DNA from: an uncultured Micromonospora sp.
Lineage (GTDB): Bacteria > Actinomycetota > Actinomycetes > Mycobacteriales > Micromonosporaceae
DNA: 64,000 bases
Assembly (NCBI GenBank): GCA_937951935.1
Contig: CALGAM010000070.1
Span: 1 to 64,000 of the forward strand
Direction of reading: 5' to 3'
Below are positions 43,246 to 51,837 of this stretch, piece by piece; position 1 is the stretch's first letter, and each line of letters begins with the position of its first letter. Under the pieces are notes generated by a model that saw nothing but the letters and a program-made list of their open reading frames with translations, was not told where the DNA came from and did no database searches. The position numbers were made by a program, and so were the translations under genes.

Positions 43246-43539
43246 ATGGCAGAGGTGCTGGACGCGGCGGCGGTGCGCGCCGAGCTGGATGGGCTGGACG
43301 GCTGGTCCGGCGATCCGGCGGGTATCAGCCGCACCGTCGAGTTGCCCGGGTTCCGGGAGGCCATCGAGGTCGTGGACCGGGTCGCGGTGATCGCCGAGGA
43401 GCTCGACCACCATCCCGACATCGACATCCGGTGGCGGACGGTGACCTTCCGGTGCGCCACCCACTCGGTGGGCGGCGTCACCCGGCGGGACATCGAGTTG
43501 GCGCGGCGGATCGACGAGACAGTCCGGGGAGCGGCGTGA
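43246..43539 (+). CDS. phhB: 4a-hydroxytetrahydrobiopterin dehydratase (pterin carbinolamine dehydratase)
   Basis: The 97-aa protein is full length for the family. The conserved active-site block is EELDHHPDIDIRWRTVTF, with the His-His-Pro motif, and the C-terminal THSVGGVTRRDIELA is also conserved. It dehydrates 4a-hydroxy-tetrahydropterin to recycle the pterin cofactor of aromatic hydroxylases. No such hydroxylase gene is in the window, so it may have another pterin role. The downstream FHA gene starts within its stop codon (GTGA). Confidence 0.93.
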   Translation: MAEVLDAAAVRAELDGLDGWSGDPAGISRTVELPGFREAIEVVDRVAVIAEELDHHPDIDIRWRTVTFRCATHSVGGVTRRDIELARRIDETVRGAA

Positions 43540-44684
43540 GGTTCGAGATCAGCAAGGTCCTCGACGCGATCGAGGGCCGGGTCAGCACCGATCCCTCGCT
43601 GGTCCGGGCGGTGCTCGACCTTGCCGAGGTGGTCCGGTACACGGACCTGGACGGCGGCCGGCCGGCCAGCACGCTGCGGCTGGGCATGGTGATGGACGCG
43701 CTGAGCCGCCACCTTGAGGAGGACAACGTCCCGGTGTACGCGGTGGTGCACCGAGCGTTGCTCAGCGAGGCCGATCTGACCTCGAACGAGCGCATGGTGC
43801 TCCGGCGCTGGGCCGACGACGGCCTGGTCGAGGTGATGAACAATCCCGGCGACCGGGTGCTGGAGGTGGCCGACCTGCTGGGCCTGCCGGTGCTCAGCCG
43901 CAACCGCTACGACGGCCTGGCCGGCCGCTACCCCTGGGTGACCAGTCAGCCGGGTCGGCTGCTCGCCCCGCTGCCGGGGGCGGGCGGACCGGTGCTGGTG
44001 CCCCGGGTGCAGGGTGCCCCGTCGACCCCGGGCGGTCCGTCCCCGACCGGCCGGAAGCTGCTGGCCCGGACGTGGCGCTGCAGGGAGCCCGGCTGTGCGC
44101 TCTTCGGCGGCGAGGGCGGAGGCGCCTTCGCCGACCTGGCCCGGGTCGACCGCGGGCCGAGTGCCCAGCCGCCGCCGACCCTGCGCACCGGGGTGCCGAC
44201 CTGCCCCCGGCACGAGCACCGGCTCGTGGACGCCGGTCCGCGACCGGGCAGCGAGGTGTTGTCGGTGCGGATCGGCGGCATGGTACGGCGCCGGTTCGTG
44301 GTGACCACGGAACGCCCGGTGGTGGTGGGGCGCGCGCCGGAGGACCCCGGTGGGATCCGGCTCGGCCAGTGGCTCAACGACGAGGCGCGACGGTGGATCA
44401 GCCGCAGCCACGTCCGCTTCGAGTTGCGCGGCGCCGACCTCGTCGCCCAGGACGTCAGCACCAACGGCTCCGGGGTGCGCCCCGGCGGCTCGATGGACGA
44501 GTCCGAGCGTATCCCGCTGGCCCGCCAGCAGTACCTGATGCGTTCCGGCGACATCGTGGAGCTGTATCCGGGCGTCCAGGTGGCGCGGGCGAGCACCTGG
44601 ACCACGGGGGGCATGACGAATCCGACCTCGGTGATGGCCGAGGCGCCGACCATGGCGATGCGGCTGACCGACGGTCTCCGGTAG
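43536..44684 (+). CDS. FHA-domain protein with a cysteine-rich middle region
   Basis: The 382-aa protein has an N-terminal helical region (about 1-130, ALSRHLEEDNVPVYAVV) and a middle part with CREPGCALF and TCPRHEHRLV that may bind zinc. A C-terminal FHA domain (about 245-350) contains PVVVGRAPE, RSHVRFEL and DVSTNGS. FHA domains bind phosphothreonine, so it is a possible substrate or effector of a Ser/Thr kinase such as the one encoded 7 kb upstream. The GTG start overlaps the pterin dehydratase stop by 4 bases. Confidence 0.88.
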   Translation: MRFEISKVLDAIEGRVSTDPSLVRAVLDLAEVVRYTDLDGGRPASTLRLGMVMDALSRHLEEDNVPVYAVVHRALLSEADLTSNERMVLRRWADDGLVEVMNNPGDRVLEVADLLGLPVLSRNRYDGLAGRYPWVTSQPGRLLAPLPGAGGPVLVPRVQGAPSTPGGPSPTGRKLLARTWRCREPGCALFGGEGGGAFADLARVDRGPSAQPPPTLRTGVPTCPRHEHRLVDAGPRPGSEVLSVRIGGMVRRRFVVTTERPVVVGRAPEDPGGIRLGQWLNDEARRWISRSHVRFELRGADLVAQDVSTNGSGVRPGGSMDESERIPLARQQYLMRSGDIVELYPGVQVARASTWTTGGMTNPTSVMAEAPTMAMRLTDGLR

Positions 44685-44701
44685 ACCCGGGGTGCGCGAC
44701 G

Positions 44702-44746
44702 GGCTGGGGGGCCGGCCGGGCGGGACCTACCGGCCGACCCCCAGCC
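44702..44746. terminator. Hairpin at the convergent FHA/LLM gene ends
   Basis: GGCTGGGGG (44702-44710) pairs with CCCCCAGCC (44738-44746), with CCGGCCGG/CCGGCCG pairing inside. It overlaps the last codons of the LLM gene and could terminate transcription from either side. Confidence 0.6.
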
Positions 44747-45566
44747 GGGCGGCGGTGTCCCGCAACCACGGCACGACCCGCTCGGCGGGACCGGTGGGCA
44801 CCTGCACCAGAACCCGGTGCACCCCCGCCTCCGCGTAGGCGGCCATCCGCTCCGGGTCGGTGGGGCCGCCGTACACGGTGATGGGGATGGGGCCGCGTCC
44901 CGCCTGCTCGGCCCGCCGCCTCAGTTCCGCCGCGCGCTGCCGCAGGGTCGCCGGGGCGGGGGCGATCGGGAACCACTCGTCGCCGTACTCGACGACCCGG
45001 TCGATGACCCTCGGCCCGTCGCCGCCGACCAGGACCGGCGGGTGCGGCTGTTGAGCGGGCTTCGGCCAGGACCAGATGCGGTCGAAGTCGACGTACGTGC
45101 CGTGGAAGCTGGCCTCGTCCTGGGTCCAGATCGCCTTGATCGCCTTCACCCGCTCGGCGAGCACCCTGAACCGGGTCGCCGGATCGGTGCCGTGGTTGCG
45201 CATCTCCTCCCGGTTCCAGCCCGCGCCGACGCCGAACAGCAGCCGTCCGCCGGACATGTGGTCGAGACTGGCCGTCTCCTTGGCGAGGATGATCGGGTCC
45301 CGCTGTACGACCAGGCAGATCCCGGTGCCCAGCAGCAGCGTCGTGGTGACCGCGGCCACCGCGCTCAGCGCGACGAACGGGTCGTAGTTGTGGTAGTACC
45401 GGGGTGGCAGCTCGCCGCCGGTGGGCGACGGCGTCTCGCGGCATGCCGGGATGTGCGTGTGCTCGGTGAAGAACAGCGACTCGAATCCGAGGTCCTCGGC
45501 GATCCGACCAAGGTGCGCCGGCGGAATGCCGTCGTGCACCGGGAACGTGACCAGGCCGAACTTCAC
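44727..45566 (-). CDS. LLM-class F420-dependent oxidoreductase
   Basis: The 279-aa TIM-barrel protein begins KFGLVTFPVHDG after its GTG and has LFFTEHTHIP, the F420 region MSGGRLLFGVGAGWN and the late motif GPTDPERMAAYAEAG. Homologues use coenzyme F420 (or FMN) to reduce or oxidise organic substrates. Its start overlaps the stop of the acyl-CoA ligase gene by 4 bases, so both are in one operon with the MFS gene. The substrate is unknown; a redox tailoring role in the cluster is inferred. Confidence 0.88.
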   Translation of the reverse strand: MKFGLVTFPVHDGIPPAHLGRIAEDLGFESLFFTEHTHIPACRETPSPTGGELPPRYYHNYDPFVALSAVAAVTTTLLLGTGICLVVQRDPIILAKETASLDHMSGGRLLFGVGAGWNREEMRNHGTDPATRFRVLAERVKAIKAIWTQDEASFHGTYVDFDRIWSWPKPAQQPHPPVLVGGDGPRVIDRVVEYGDEWFPIAPAPATLRQRAAELRRRAEQAGRGPIPITVYGGPTDPERMAAYAEAGVHRVLVQVPTGPAERVVPWLRDTAARLGVGR

Positions 45567-47143
45567 CGCTCCATCAGCTCCTCGTGTCTGCCGTCCCGGG
45601 GACGCAGTCCGGACCACGACGGCAGCTGCCTGCGCAGCACCTTGCCGGCCGGCGACCGCGGGATCTCGCTGATGAACTCCACCTGCCGAACCTTCTTGTA
45701 CGGCGCGACCCGTTCCGCCACGTAGCTCATGATCTCGTCGGGGTCGGGCGTCGCGCCCGGGGCGGTGACCACGAACGCGAGGGGTATCTCGTTGCCGTCT
45801 CCGTCCGGTGCGCCGACCACCACGGCGTCCGCCACCGCCGGGTGGCCACGCAGCACACCCTCCAACTCGGCCGGGGCGACCTGGTACCCCTTGTACTTGA
45901 TCAGCTCCTTGACCCGGCCGGTGATGTAGAACCAACCGTCGTCGTCGACCCTGGCGATGTCGCCGGTGTGCAGCCAGCCGTCCGCGTCGATCATCTCCGC
46001 GGTCTCCGCAGGCCGGCCCAGGTATCCGCGCATCACCTGCGGTCCGCGGACGTACAACTCGCCGCTCGTGGCGTCCCGCCCGTCCTCCGGGGAGACCAGG
46101 CGGATCTCGGTGCCGGGCAGCGGCTTGCCGACCGACCCGGGCGGCGGCAGCTCGCCGGCCGGTGGGACGAACACGCTGGGCGATGCCTCGGTGAGCCCGA
46201 ACGCCTGCACCACGGGCACGCCGATGCGCCGCTGGACCGCCGCCGCGGTCTCCGGGTCCAGGGGAGCGGCCGAGCTGAGTATCTGTTCCAGGCTGGACAG
46301 GTCGTACTCGTCGACCAGCGGGTGCCGGGCGAGCGCGACGGCGATCGGCGGTGCCACCAACACCCGGGTGATCCGGTGCGTGCTGATCGCACCGAGGAAC
46401 TGGGCCAGGTCGAACCGGGGCAGCACGACGATGGTCGCGCCCGCGTAGAGGCTCAGGCACAGCATCGCGGTGAACCCGTACGCGTGGAACATCGGGAGGA
46501 CCGCGAGCACCCGGGTCGCCGGCTCCACGCGCATCGCGTGCGCCATCTGCAGGATGTTCGCCGTGATGTTCGCGTGGCTGAGCATCACGCCCTTGGGCAC
46601 CCCGGTGGTGCCGCTGGAGTAGGCCAGCAGCGCCAGCTCCGTCTCCCAGTCCACCGTCGGATCGGAGGTCGGGTCCGGCGGGTCGCCGTCGAGGTCGCGG
46701 ATGCTGCGGTACCCGTCGAGTCGGTCGAGGAGGAACACCTCCCGCGCGCCGGCGGCCAGCGCGTTCGGCACGAGCGCGCCGACGGTCACCACGTGCGCCG
46801 CGCCGCAGTCGCGAAGCTGCGCGGCCAGCTCGTCGGGCTTGTACAGCGGGTTGGCCAGTGTGACGGTGGCGCCCGCCCGCATCGCGGCCAGGCACGCCAC
46901 CGGGAACAGGATCGAGTTCGGGGCGTACATCGCGACCACGTCGCCCCGCCGCAGGCCGCTCGCGGCGAGACCACCGGCCACCCGGGAGACGAGTTCGGTG
47001 AGGGTCCGGTAGCTGATGGTCTCGCCGCTCACGGCGTCGACGAGCGCCGGCCGGTCACCCTGGACCTCGGCGGCACCGAGCACGACGTCGGGTACCGCGG
47101 CGCGCGGGAAGTCGAAGGGCTGGTTCGGTCGGGCCTGACTCAT
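45563..47143 (-). CDS. AMP-dependent acyl-CoA synthetase (4-coumarate/fatty acyl-CoA ligase type)
   Basis: The 526-aa enzyme has the ATP-binding motif YSSGTTGVPKGVMLSH, the acyl-pocket region AFGLTEASPS, the A5-type GELYVRGPQVMRGY, the hinge TGRVKELIKYKG and the catalytic lysine in SPAGKVLRR. It activates a carboxylic acid as an acyl-adenylate and then a CoA thioester. The 4CL-like branch accepts aryl and medium-chain acids. Its place between an MFS exporter and an LLM oxidoreductase suggests it primes a starter or reactivates a released acid for the adjacent cluster, which is inference. Confidence 0.9.
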   Translation of the reverse strand: MSQARPNQPFDFPRAAVPDVVLGAAEVQGDRPALVDAVSGETISYRTLTELVSRVAGGLAASGLRRGDVVAMYAPNSILFPVACLAAMRAGATVTLANPLYKPDELAAQLRDCGAAHVVTVGALVPNALAAGAREVFLLDRLDGYRSIRDLDGDPPDPTSDPTVDWETELALLAYSSGTTGVPKGVMLSHANITANILQMAHAMRVEPATRVLAVLPMFHAYGFTAMLCLSLYAGATIVVLPRFDLAQFLGAISTHRITRVLVAPPIAVALARHPLVDEYDLSSLEQILSSAAPLDPETAAAVQRRIGVPVVQAFGLTEASPSVFVPPAGELPPPGSVGKPLPGTEIRLVSPEDGRDATSGELYVRGPQVMRGYLGRPAETAEMIDADGWLHTGDIARVDDDGWFYITGRVKELIKYKGYQVAPAELEGVLRGHPAVADAVVVGAPDGDGNEIPLAFVVTAPGATPDPDEIMSYVAERVAPYKKVRQVEFISEIPRSPAGKVLRRQLPSWSGLRPRDGRHEELMER

Positions 47144-47216
47144 GGTGTGCCTCCCACAGCTCGTCGCGATTCCGGATGGGCACCGCAGGATGCCCGGGGC
47201 ACCCGTCGACGTCGGC

Positions 47217-48401
47217 CTACGCGGTCCGGCTTGCCGCCAACTCCTGTTCCTGACGACGACTCCGGCTGACGAGCGCCCAGGCGCGCTCCGCAGCCAGGAG
47301 CCCGAGCACGATCAGCGCCGCGCCGATCAGCCCGAGGTTGTGCGCACCGACGAGGTTGATGCCCAGCGCGCCGGTCAGCCCGGACGCCGACACGGCGAGG
47401 TAGATGGCCGCGGCGTTCAGCGCGATGGCCAGCGGCGCACCCGCACCGGCGATCTGGATCAGCCGGTGCTGCTGTGGCACCAGCACGCCCCACCCGCACA
47501 GGCCCCACACCACGATGGCCAGCGCGGCGGTCGGCAGGTAGGCGCTGGTCCACGGCATGAGCGCGAAGTCGATCGCGGCGATGGCCACGGCTCCGTTGAT
47601 GATGCGCCGGTTGCCGAACCTGTCGGTCAGCGAGCCGGACACCAGGTTGCCGACGGTCGCCGCCACGCCGAAGGCGAACAGCAACACCGCGAGTCGGGTG
47701 CCGTCGCCGTCCGTGGCGCGGTCGTAGGAGACGCTGATGTAGGTGTACACGGTGTAGAGGCCGGTGAGCACGAGCACGGTCGTCAGCAGGGTGAACGCGA
47801 TCCGCGAGTCGCGGGCCGGGGCCAGGCGCTGGCTGAGGGAGACCGCCGGGGGCGCCGGCATCGTCGGGAACATCACGGCGACACCGACGAAGGCGACCGC
47901 GGCGAGGGCCGCGACGAACCACATCGTCGCGCGCCAGTTGCTGGTACTGCCGATGACCGTGCCGATCGGGGCGCCGAGGGCGGTGGCGCCGCTGAGTCCC
48001 GCCATCACGATGGCCAGCGCCCGGCCACGCTGCTCCGGCGGGGCGAGACCGGCTGCGGCGCCACTGGCGGTGGGTGTGAACATCGCCGCGCCGAGGCCGG
48101 CGATCGCCCGGCTCGCCAGAACCAGCCCGAACGTCGGCAGTACCGCGGTCAGCACGTTTCCGACCACCAGCACCGCGAGCCCGCTGAGCAGGACGCGCTT
48201 TCGTGACCAGTGTGCGGTCACCGCCGCCATGACAGGCGACAATAACGCGTAGGAGAGTGCGAAGACGGTAACGAGCTGGCCAGTAGCCTCCACACTCACG
48301 TGCAGCGAGGACGCCACCTGCGGAAGAATTCCGGCGACTACGAAGCTGTCTGTTCCAATCGCGAAGGTGCCCATCGCGAGAACTGACAGGCGCCCGTACA
48401 T
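47217..48401 (-). CDS. MFS exporter, DHA1 (AraJ-like) family
   Basis: The 394-aa protein has twelve hydrophobic segments, the motif-A loop HWSRKRVLLSGL between helices 2 and 3 and LTDRFGNRRII in the second half. It probably exports a small hydrophobic product by proton antiport. The ATG at 48401 lies 6 bases after GAGGAGG, and a TTGACA-17-TACCGT promoter sits upstream. It heads an operon with the acyl-CoA ligase and an LLM oxidoreductase, and diverges from an ArsR regulator that is likely to control it. Confidence 0.9.
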   Translation of the reverse strand: MYGRLSVLAMGTFAIGTDSFVVAGILPQVASSLHVSVEATGQLVTVFALSYALLSPVMAAVTAHWSRKRVLLSGLAVLVVGNVLTAVLPTFGLVLASRAIAGLGAAMFTPTASGAAAGLAPPEQRGRALAIVMAGLSGATALGAPIGTVIGSTSNWRATMWFVAALAAVAFVGVAVMFPTMPAPPAVSLSQRLAPARDSRIAFTLLTTVLVLTGLYTVYTYISVSYDRATDGDGTRLAVLLFAFGVAATVGNLVSGSLTDRFGNRRIINGAVAIAAIDFALMPWTSAYLPTAALAIVVWGLCGWGVLVPQQHRLIQIAGAGAPLAIALNAAAIYLAVSASGLTGALGINLVGAHNLGLIGAALIVLGLLAAERAWALVSRSRRQEQELAASRTA

Positions 48402-48437
48402 GCGATTCCTCCTCGGAAACCTGCAGGGGCAACCGCT

Positions 48438-48466
48438 ACGGTATTGCCCGAAAGAAGTGGTGTCAA
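48438..48466 (-). promoter_or_regulatory. Consensus sigma-70-type promoter of the MFS operon
   Basis: On the minus strand TTGACA (48461-48466) is followed after exactly 17 bases by TACCGT (48438-48443). This is the best-formed promoter in the window. It would start transcription about 30 bases before the MFS ATG. Confidence 0.75.
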
Positions 48467-48488
48467 TAGTTTGTTTGATGATCGTCCA

Positions 48489-48500
48489 ACAGTCTACTGT
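48489..48500. promoter_or_regulatory. Candidate ArsR operator dyad
   Basis: ACAGT-CT-ACTGT is a perfect inverted repeat in the MFS/arsR spacer, just upstream of the MFS -35 box. An imperfect dyad TTGTTTGATGATCGTCCAACA (written here as TGTT...AACA, 48470-48491) overlaps it. Binding by the divergent ArsR protein is inferred. Confidence 0.5.
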
Positions 48501-48656
48501 ATCGGGCCGCCGTGGGCCAGCGAACCGCGCGGAGGGGGTCGACGTGTCCGGGAGGTTCCGGGTCGCCGCCGAGCCACGGCGGCGGGTGGCTGTCGTGCCG
48601 GTGGCCAGCGGGTACGAAGATGGAGGCAGGAAACACGGCGACCCTGCGGAGTGGCA

Positions 48657-49019
48657 ATGGCCCGGTACCTCGAGCAGCCCGACAAGGACGAGATAGACCT
48701 CGCCGACATCATGCGTGCGTTGTCGGACGACGTACGGCTGCAACTGGTGGCTTTGCTGGCCGATGGTGAGTATCATCCATGCAAGCCCGAACATTTCGAC
48801 GTCGGTCTACATAAGAGCACCCTGTCGCACCACTTCCGGGTGCTCCGGGAGGCCGGCTTGACCATGACCCGGATCAGTGGTCGCAACCACCACGTGCGAC
48901 TACGTACGGAGGACCTGGCCAGCCGATTTCCCGGCCTCCTGGATGCCGTGCTCCACGCCCTGACCACTCCGTCCCCACGCTCCCACAGCGCCACCACCGA
49001 GACGGCAGCCAGCACGTGA
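48657..49019 (+). CDS. ArsR-type winged-helix regulator
   Basis: The 120-aa protein has the ArsR fold: DIMRALSDDVRLQLVALLADGE, cited in parts as DIMRALSDDVRLQ and LVALLADGE, then the recognition helix HKSTLSHHFRVLREAGL and the wing TRISGRNHHVRLR. Cys53 is the only cysteine, so it is unlikely to be a metal sensor of the classical type. It is divergent from the MFS operon and 38 bases upstream of an LLM gene on its own strand. It probably represses one or both in the absence of the cluster product. The ATG follows GGAG. Confidence 0.87.
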   Translation: MARYLEQPDKDEIDLADIMRALSDDVRLQLVALLADGEYHPCKPEHFDVGLHKSTLSHHFRVLREAGLTMTRISGRNHHVRLRTEDLASRFPGLLDAVLHALTTPSPRSHSATTETAAST

Positions 49020-49057
49020 CGTAGTCGACGCACAACCACGACTCTTGGGAGGAGCCG

Positions 49058-50083
49058 GTGAAACTCGGGTTGAACCTGGGGTACTGGGCCGATCGTCCGC
49101 CGGCCGGCGTCACCGAGGCCATCCGCGAGGCGGAACGCCTGGAGTTCGATTCGATGTGGACGGCCGAGACGTACGGCTCCGACGCGCTCACCCCACTGGC
49201 CTGGTGGGGCTCGGCCACGAGCCGCCTGCGGCTCGGAACGAACATCGTCCAGATGTCGGCCCGCACGCCGACCGCGACCGCGATGGCCGCGCTCACCCTG
49301 GACCATCTCACCGGTGGTCGGTTCGTCCTCGGCCTCGGTGCCTCCGGTCCGCAGGTCGTCGAGGGGTGGTACGGACAGCCGTACCCGAAGCCGCTGGCGA
49401 GGACCCGGGAGTACATCGAGATCATCCGGCGGGTCGTGGCGCGGGAGGAGCCGGTCACGTTCGACGGTGCGCACTACCAGCTGCCGTACCGCGGCGGGAC
49501 CGGGCTGGGTAAGCCGCTGAAGGCGACGCTGCACCCGCTGCGGCGCCGGATCCCCATCTACCTCGCCGCGGAGGGCCCGAAGAACGTGGCGCTCGCCGCC
49601 GAGATCGCCGACGGCTGGATCCCGTTCCTGTTCTCCCCGTCCGCGGACGAGTTCTACCGCCGGCAGCTGGCGGCCGGCTTCGCGGCCCGCACCGACGGGG
49701 CGTCCCCGGACGACTTCGAGGTGGTCTGTCCGGTGCCCATCGTCATCGGCGACGACGTGGAGTGGGCCGCCGACCAGATCCGCCCCTGGATCGCCCTGTA
49801 CATCGGCGGGATGGGCGCCAAGGGGATGAACTTCCACGCCGACGTGGTCAGCCGGCTCGGTTACGAGGCCGAGGTCGCCCGGATCCAGGATCTCTACCTG
49901 TCCGGCCAGAAGAAGGAGGCAATCGCCGCCGTCCCCACCCCGCTCGTCGAGGACGTCGCCCTGGTCGGACCGCCCGCGAAGATCCGCGACGAACTCCAGC
50001 GGTGGCGGGAGACCTCGATCACGACGCTGCTCGTCCGTCCGGAGCTGGGCCTGATGCGGTTCATGCGCGAGCTGCTGCCCTGA
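49058..50083 (+). CDS. LLM-class F420-dependent oxidoreductase
   Basis: The 341-aa protein starts KLGLNLGYWADRPP after its GTG and shows WTAETYGSDALTPL, the cofactor-binding region LGLGASGPQVVEGWYG and the strand RIPIYLAAEGPKN. It is closest to the methylenetetrahydromethanopterin-reductase-like branch of the LLM family, which uses F420. It is distinct in sequence from the LLM protein at 44.7 kb, so they are not recent duplicates. It is probably co-transcribed with the ArsR gene. GGAGG precedes the GTG. The substrate is unknown. Confidence 0.88.
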   Translation: MKLGLNLGYWADRPPAGVTEAIREAERLEFDSMWTAETYGSDALTPLAWWGSATSRLRLGTNIVQMSARTPTATAMAALTLDHLTGGRFVLGLGASGPQVVEGWYGQPYPKPLARTREYIEIIRRVVAREEPVTFDGAHYQLPYRGGTGLGKPLKATLHPLRRRIPIYLAAEGPKNVALAAEIADGWIPFLFSPSADEFYRRQLAAGFAARTDGASPDDFEVVCPVPIVIGDDVEWAADQIRPWIALYIGGMGAKGMNFHADVVSRLGYEAEVARIQDLYLSGQKKEAIAAVPTPLVEDVALVGPPAKIRDELQRWRETSITTLLVRPELGLMRFMRELLP

Positions 50084-50090
50084 CGGCTGA

Positions 50091-50126
50091 CCGGGGTACC
50101 GCGGGTTCTCGGTCGCGGTACCCCGG
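50091..50126. terminator. Bidirectional terminator between LLM and aldehyde dehydrogenase genes
   Basis: CCGGGGTACCGCG (50091-50103) and CGCGGTACCCCGG (50114-50126) form a perfect 13-base stem with a 10-base loop, placed exactly between the convergent stops. Confidence 0.8.
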
Positions 50127-50144
50127 CCCTGGTCCGAACCGGGC

Positions 50145-51653
50145 TCAGCCGAGCTCGGCGATCACCGTCTTCGTCTCCAGGTAGTTGCGCAGCACCTCGT
50201 GGCCCATCTCACGGCCCCACCCGGACTGCTTGTACCCGCCGAACGGCAGGGCCGCGTCGAGCACGTTCCACGTGTTGATCCAGACCGTGCCCGCACGGAG
50301 GGCGTTGGCGGTCTGGAACGCCTTGCTCACGTCCCTGGTGAACACCCCGGCCGCCAGGCCGTACGGCGTGTCGTTCGCCTTGGGGACGACGTCTTCCATG
50401 CTGTCGAACGGGATGGCCACCAGCACCGGGCCGAAGATCTCCTCCACCTCCACCCGCATCTGCGGGGTGGTGCCCGTGAAGATGGTCGGCGCCATGAAGA
50501 AGCCCTCGTTACCGATGCGGTGTCCGCCGGTGATCACCGTGGCGCCGTCCTCCAGGCCGGAGTTGACGTAGCCGAGCACCCGGTCGAGCTGCTCGGCCGA
50601 CACCAGCGGCCCCATCTGCGTCTGCGGGTCGGTGCCGACGCCCACGGTGATCTTGGTAGCTGCTTCCTTGATGCCGGCGACCACCGTGTCGAACACGGGA
50701 CGCTCGACGTACAGCCGTGAGCCGGCGATGCAGGATTCGCCCTGGTTGAAGAAGATGGCGCCCGCCGCGCCGGCCACGGCCTTCTCCAGGTCGGCGTCGG
50801 CGTAGATGACGTTCGGAGACTTGCCGCCCAGCTCCAGCGTCAGCTTCTTGAGGTTGCCGGCCGCGGCCTGCACGATGAGCTTGCCCACCTCGGTCGACCC
50901 GGTGAACGCGACCTTGTCCACGTCGGGGTGCGCGGCCAGGGCGGCGCCCGCCTCGGCGTCGCCGGTGACGATGTTGACCACACCGTCCGGGACACCCGCC
51001 TGCTGGATCAGCTCGCCGAGCCGCAGCGCGCTCAGCGGCGTCTGCTCGGCCGGCTTCAGCACGATCGTGCAGCCCGCCGCCAACGCGGGGGCCAGCTTCC
51101 AGGCCGCCATCATCAGCGGGTAGTTCCACGGGATGATCTGGCCGACCACGCCGATCGGCTCCCGGACGGTGTACGACAGGAAGCGTCCCGGCGGGGCGAC
51201 CGAGAACGGGATCGTCTCGCCCTCGATCTTCGTGGCCCAGCCGGACATGTAGTGGAACAGGTCCGCGGCCATCGGCAGGTCGGCGTGCCGCGCGTAGACG
51301 ATCGGCTTGCCGTTGTCCTGGGTCTCCAGCAGAGCCAGCTCGTCGGCGTGCTCCAGGATCAGGTCGCCGATCCGGTGGATGATGCGGCCGCGCTGCGACG
51401 GTGACATCGTCCGCCACGGCGATCCCGGCTCGAACGCGGCGCGGGCGGCACGCACCGCCCGGTCCACGTCGGCGGCGCGACCGCGGGGCACCGTGGCGAG
51501 GACCCGCTCGGTCGCGGGATCCACGGTGACGAATGTGTCTCCGTCCACCGCATCCACCCAGTTCCCGCCGATGAGCATCTGGCGGTGGGGCGGTGCTTCC
51601 TGCTGGAACTGCGTGTTCGGCCTCTGGTCGATGCGCTGCTCGACGCTGGTCAT
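50145..51653 (-). CDS. NAD(P)-dependent aldehyde dehydrogenase
   Basis: The 502-aa enzyme shows the ALDH landmarks: IIPWNYPLMMAAWKLAPAL, VAFTGSTEVGK, the general base in LELGGKSPN and the catalytic cysteine in FFNQGESCIAGSRL. EEIFGPVL and PFGGYKQSGWGREMG complete the fold. It oxidises an aldehyde to an acid. It resembles retinal/phenylacetaldehyde-type ALDHs, a fit for an aldehyde released by the carotenoid-oxygenase-family enzyme encoded nearby, which is inference. The ATG at 51653 lies 8 bases after GAGG; a GTG three codons earlier overlaps that site. Confidence 0.92.
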   Translation of the reverse strand: MTSVEQRIDQRPNTQFQQEAPPHRQMLIGGNWVDAVDGDTFVTVDPATERVLATVPRGRAADVDRAVRAARAAFEPGSPWRTMSPSQRGRIIHRIGDLILEHADELALLETQDNGKPIVYARHADLPMAADLFHYMSGWATKIEGETIPFSVAPPGRFLSYTVREPIGVVGQIIPWNYPLMMAAWKLAPALAAGCTIVLKPAEQTPLSALRLGELIQQAGVPDGVVNIVTGDAEAGAALAAHPDVDKVAFTGSTEVGKLIVQAAAGNLKKLTLELGGKSPNVIYADADLEKAVAGAAGAIFFNQGESCIAGSRLYVERPVFDTVVAGIKEAATKITVGVGTDPQTQMGPLVSAEQLDRVLGYVNSGLEDGATVITGGHRIGNEGFFMAPTIFTGTTPQMRVEVEEIFGPVLVAIPFDSMEDVVPKANDTPYGLAAGVFTRDVSKAFQTANALRAGTVWINTWNVLDAALPFGGYKQSGWGREMGHEVLRNYLETKTVIAELG

Positions 51654-51776
51654 GGCGGTCACCTCGGAATCGATCGTGATGGGCGTGACGGCCTCGCGGG
51701 GTCGTCGAGATACCTGGATCTGAAGTTGGTTGGGATCACTTCCATCGAGCGACGTGTTCCTCTACCGTGGATTCCG

Positions 51777-51801
51777 CGTATCGCGGCCAATCCGTATCGC
51801 G
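51777..51801. promoter_or_regulatory. Direct repeat CGTATCGCG upstream of the SDR gene
   Basis: CGTATCGCG occurs at 51777-51785 and 51793-51801, 16 bases apart, within the divergent ALDH/SDR spacer and 37 bases before the SDR start. The core TATCGCG is also present twice at the DUF4097-padR promoter, so a related regulator may bind. Confidence 0.4.
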
Positions 51802-51837
51802 ATCGGCCGGCAATTACGCCGGTACCTGCTGGGAGAA

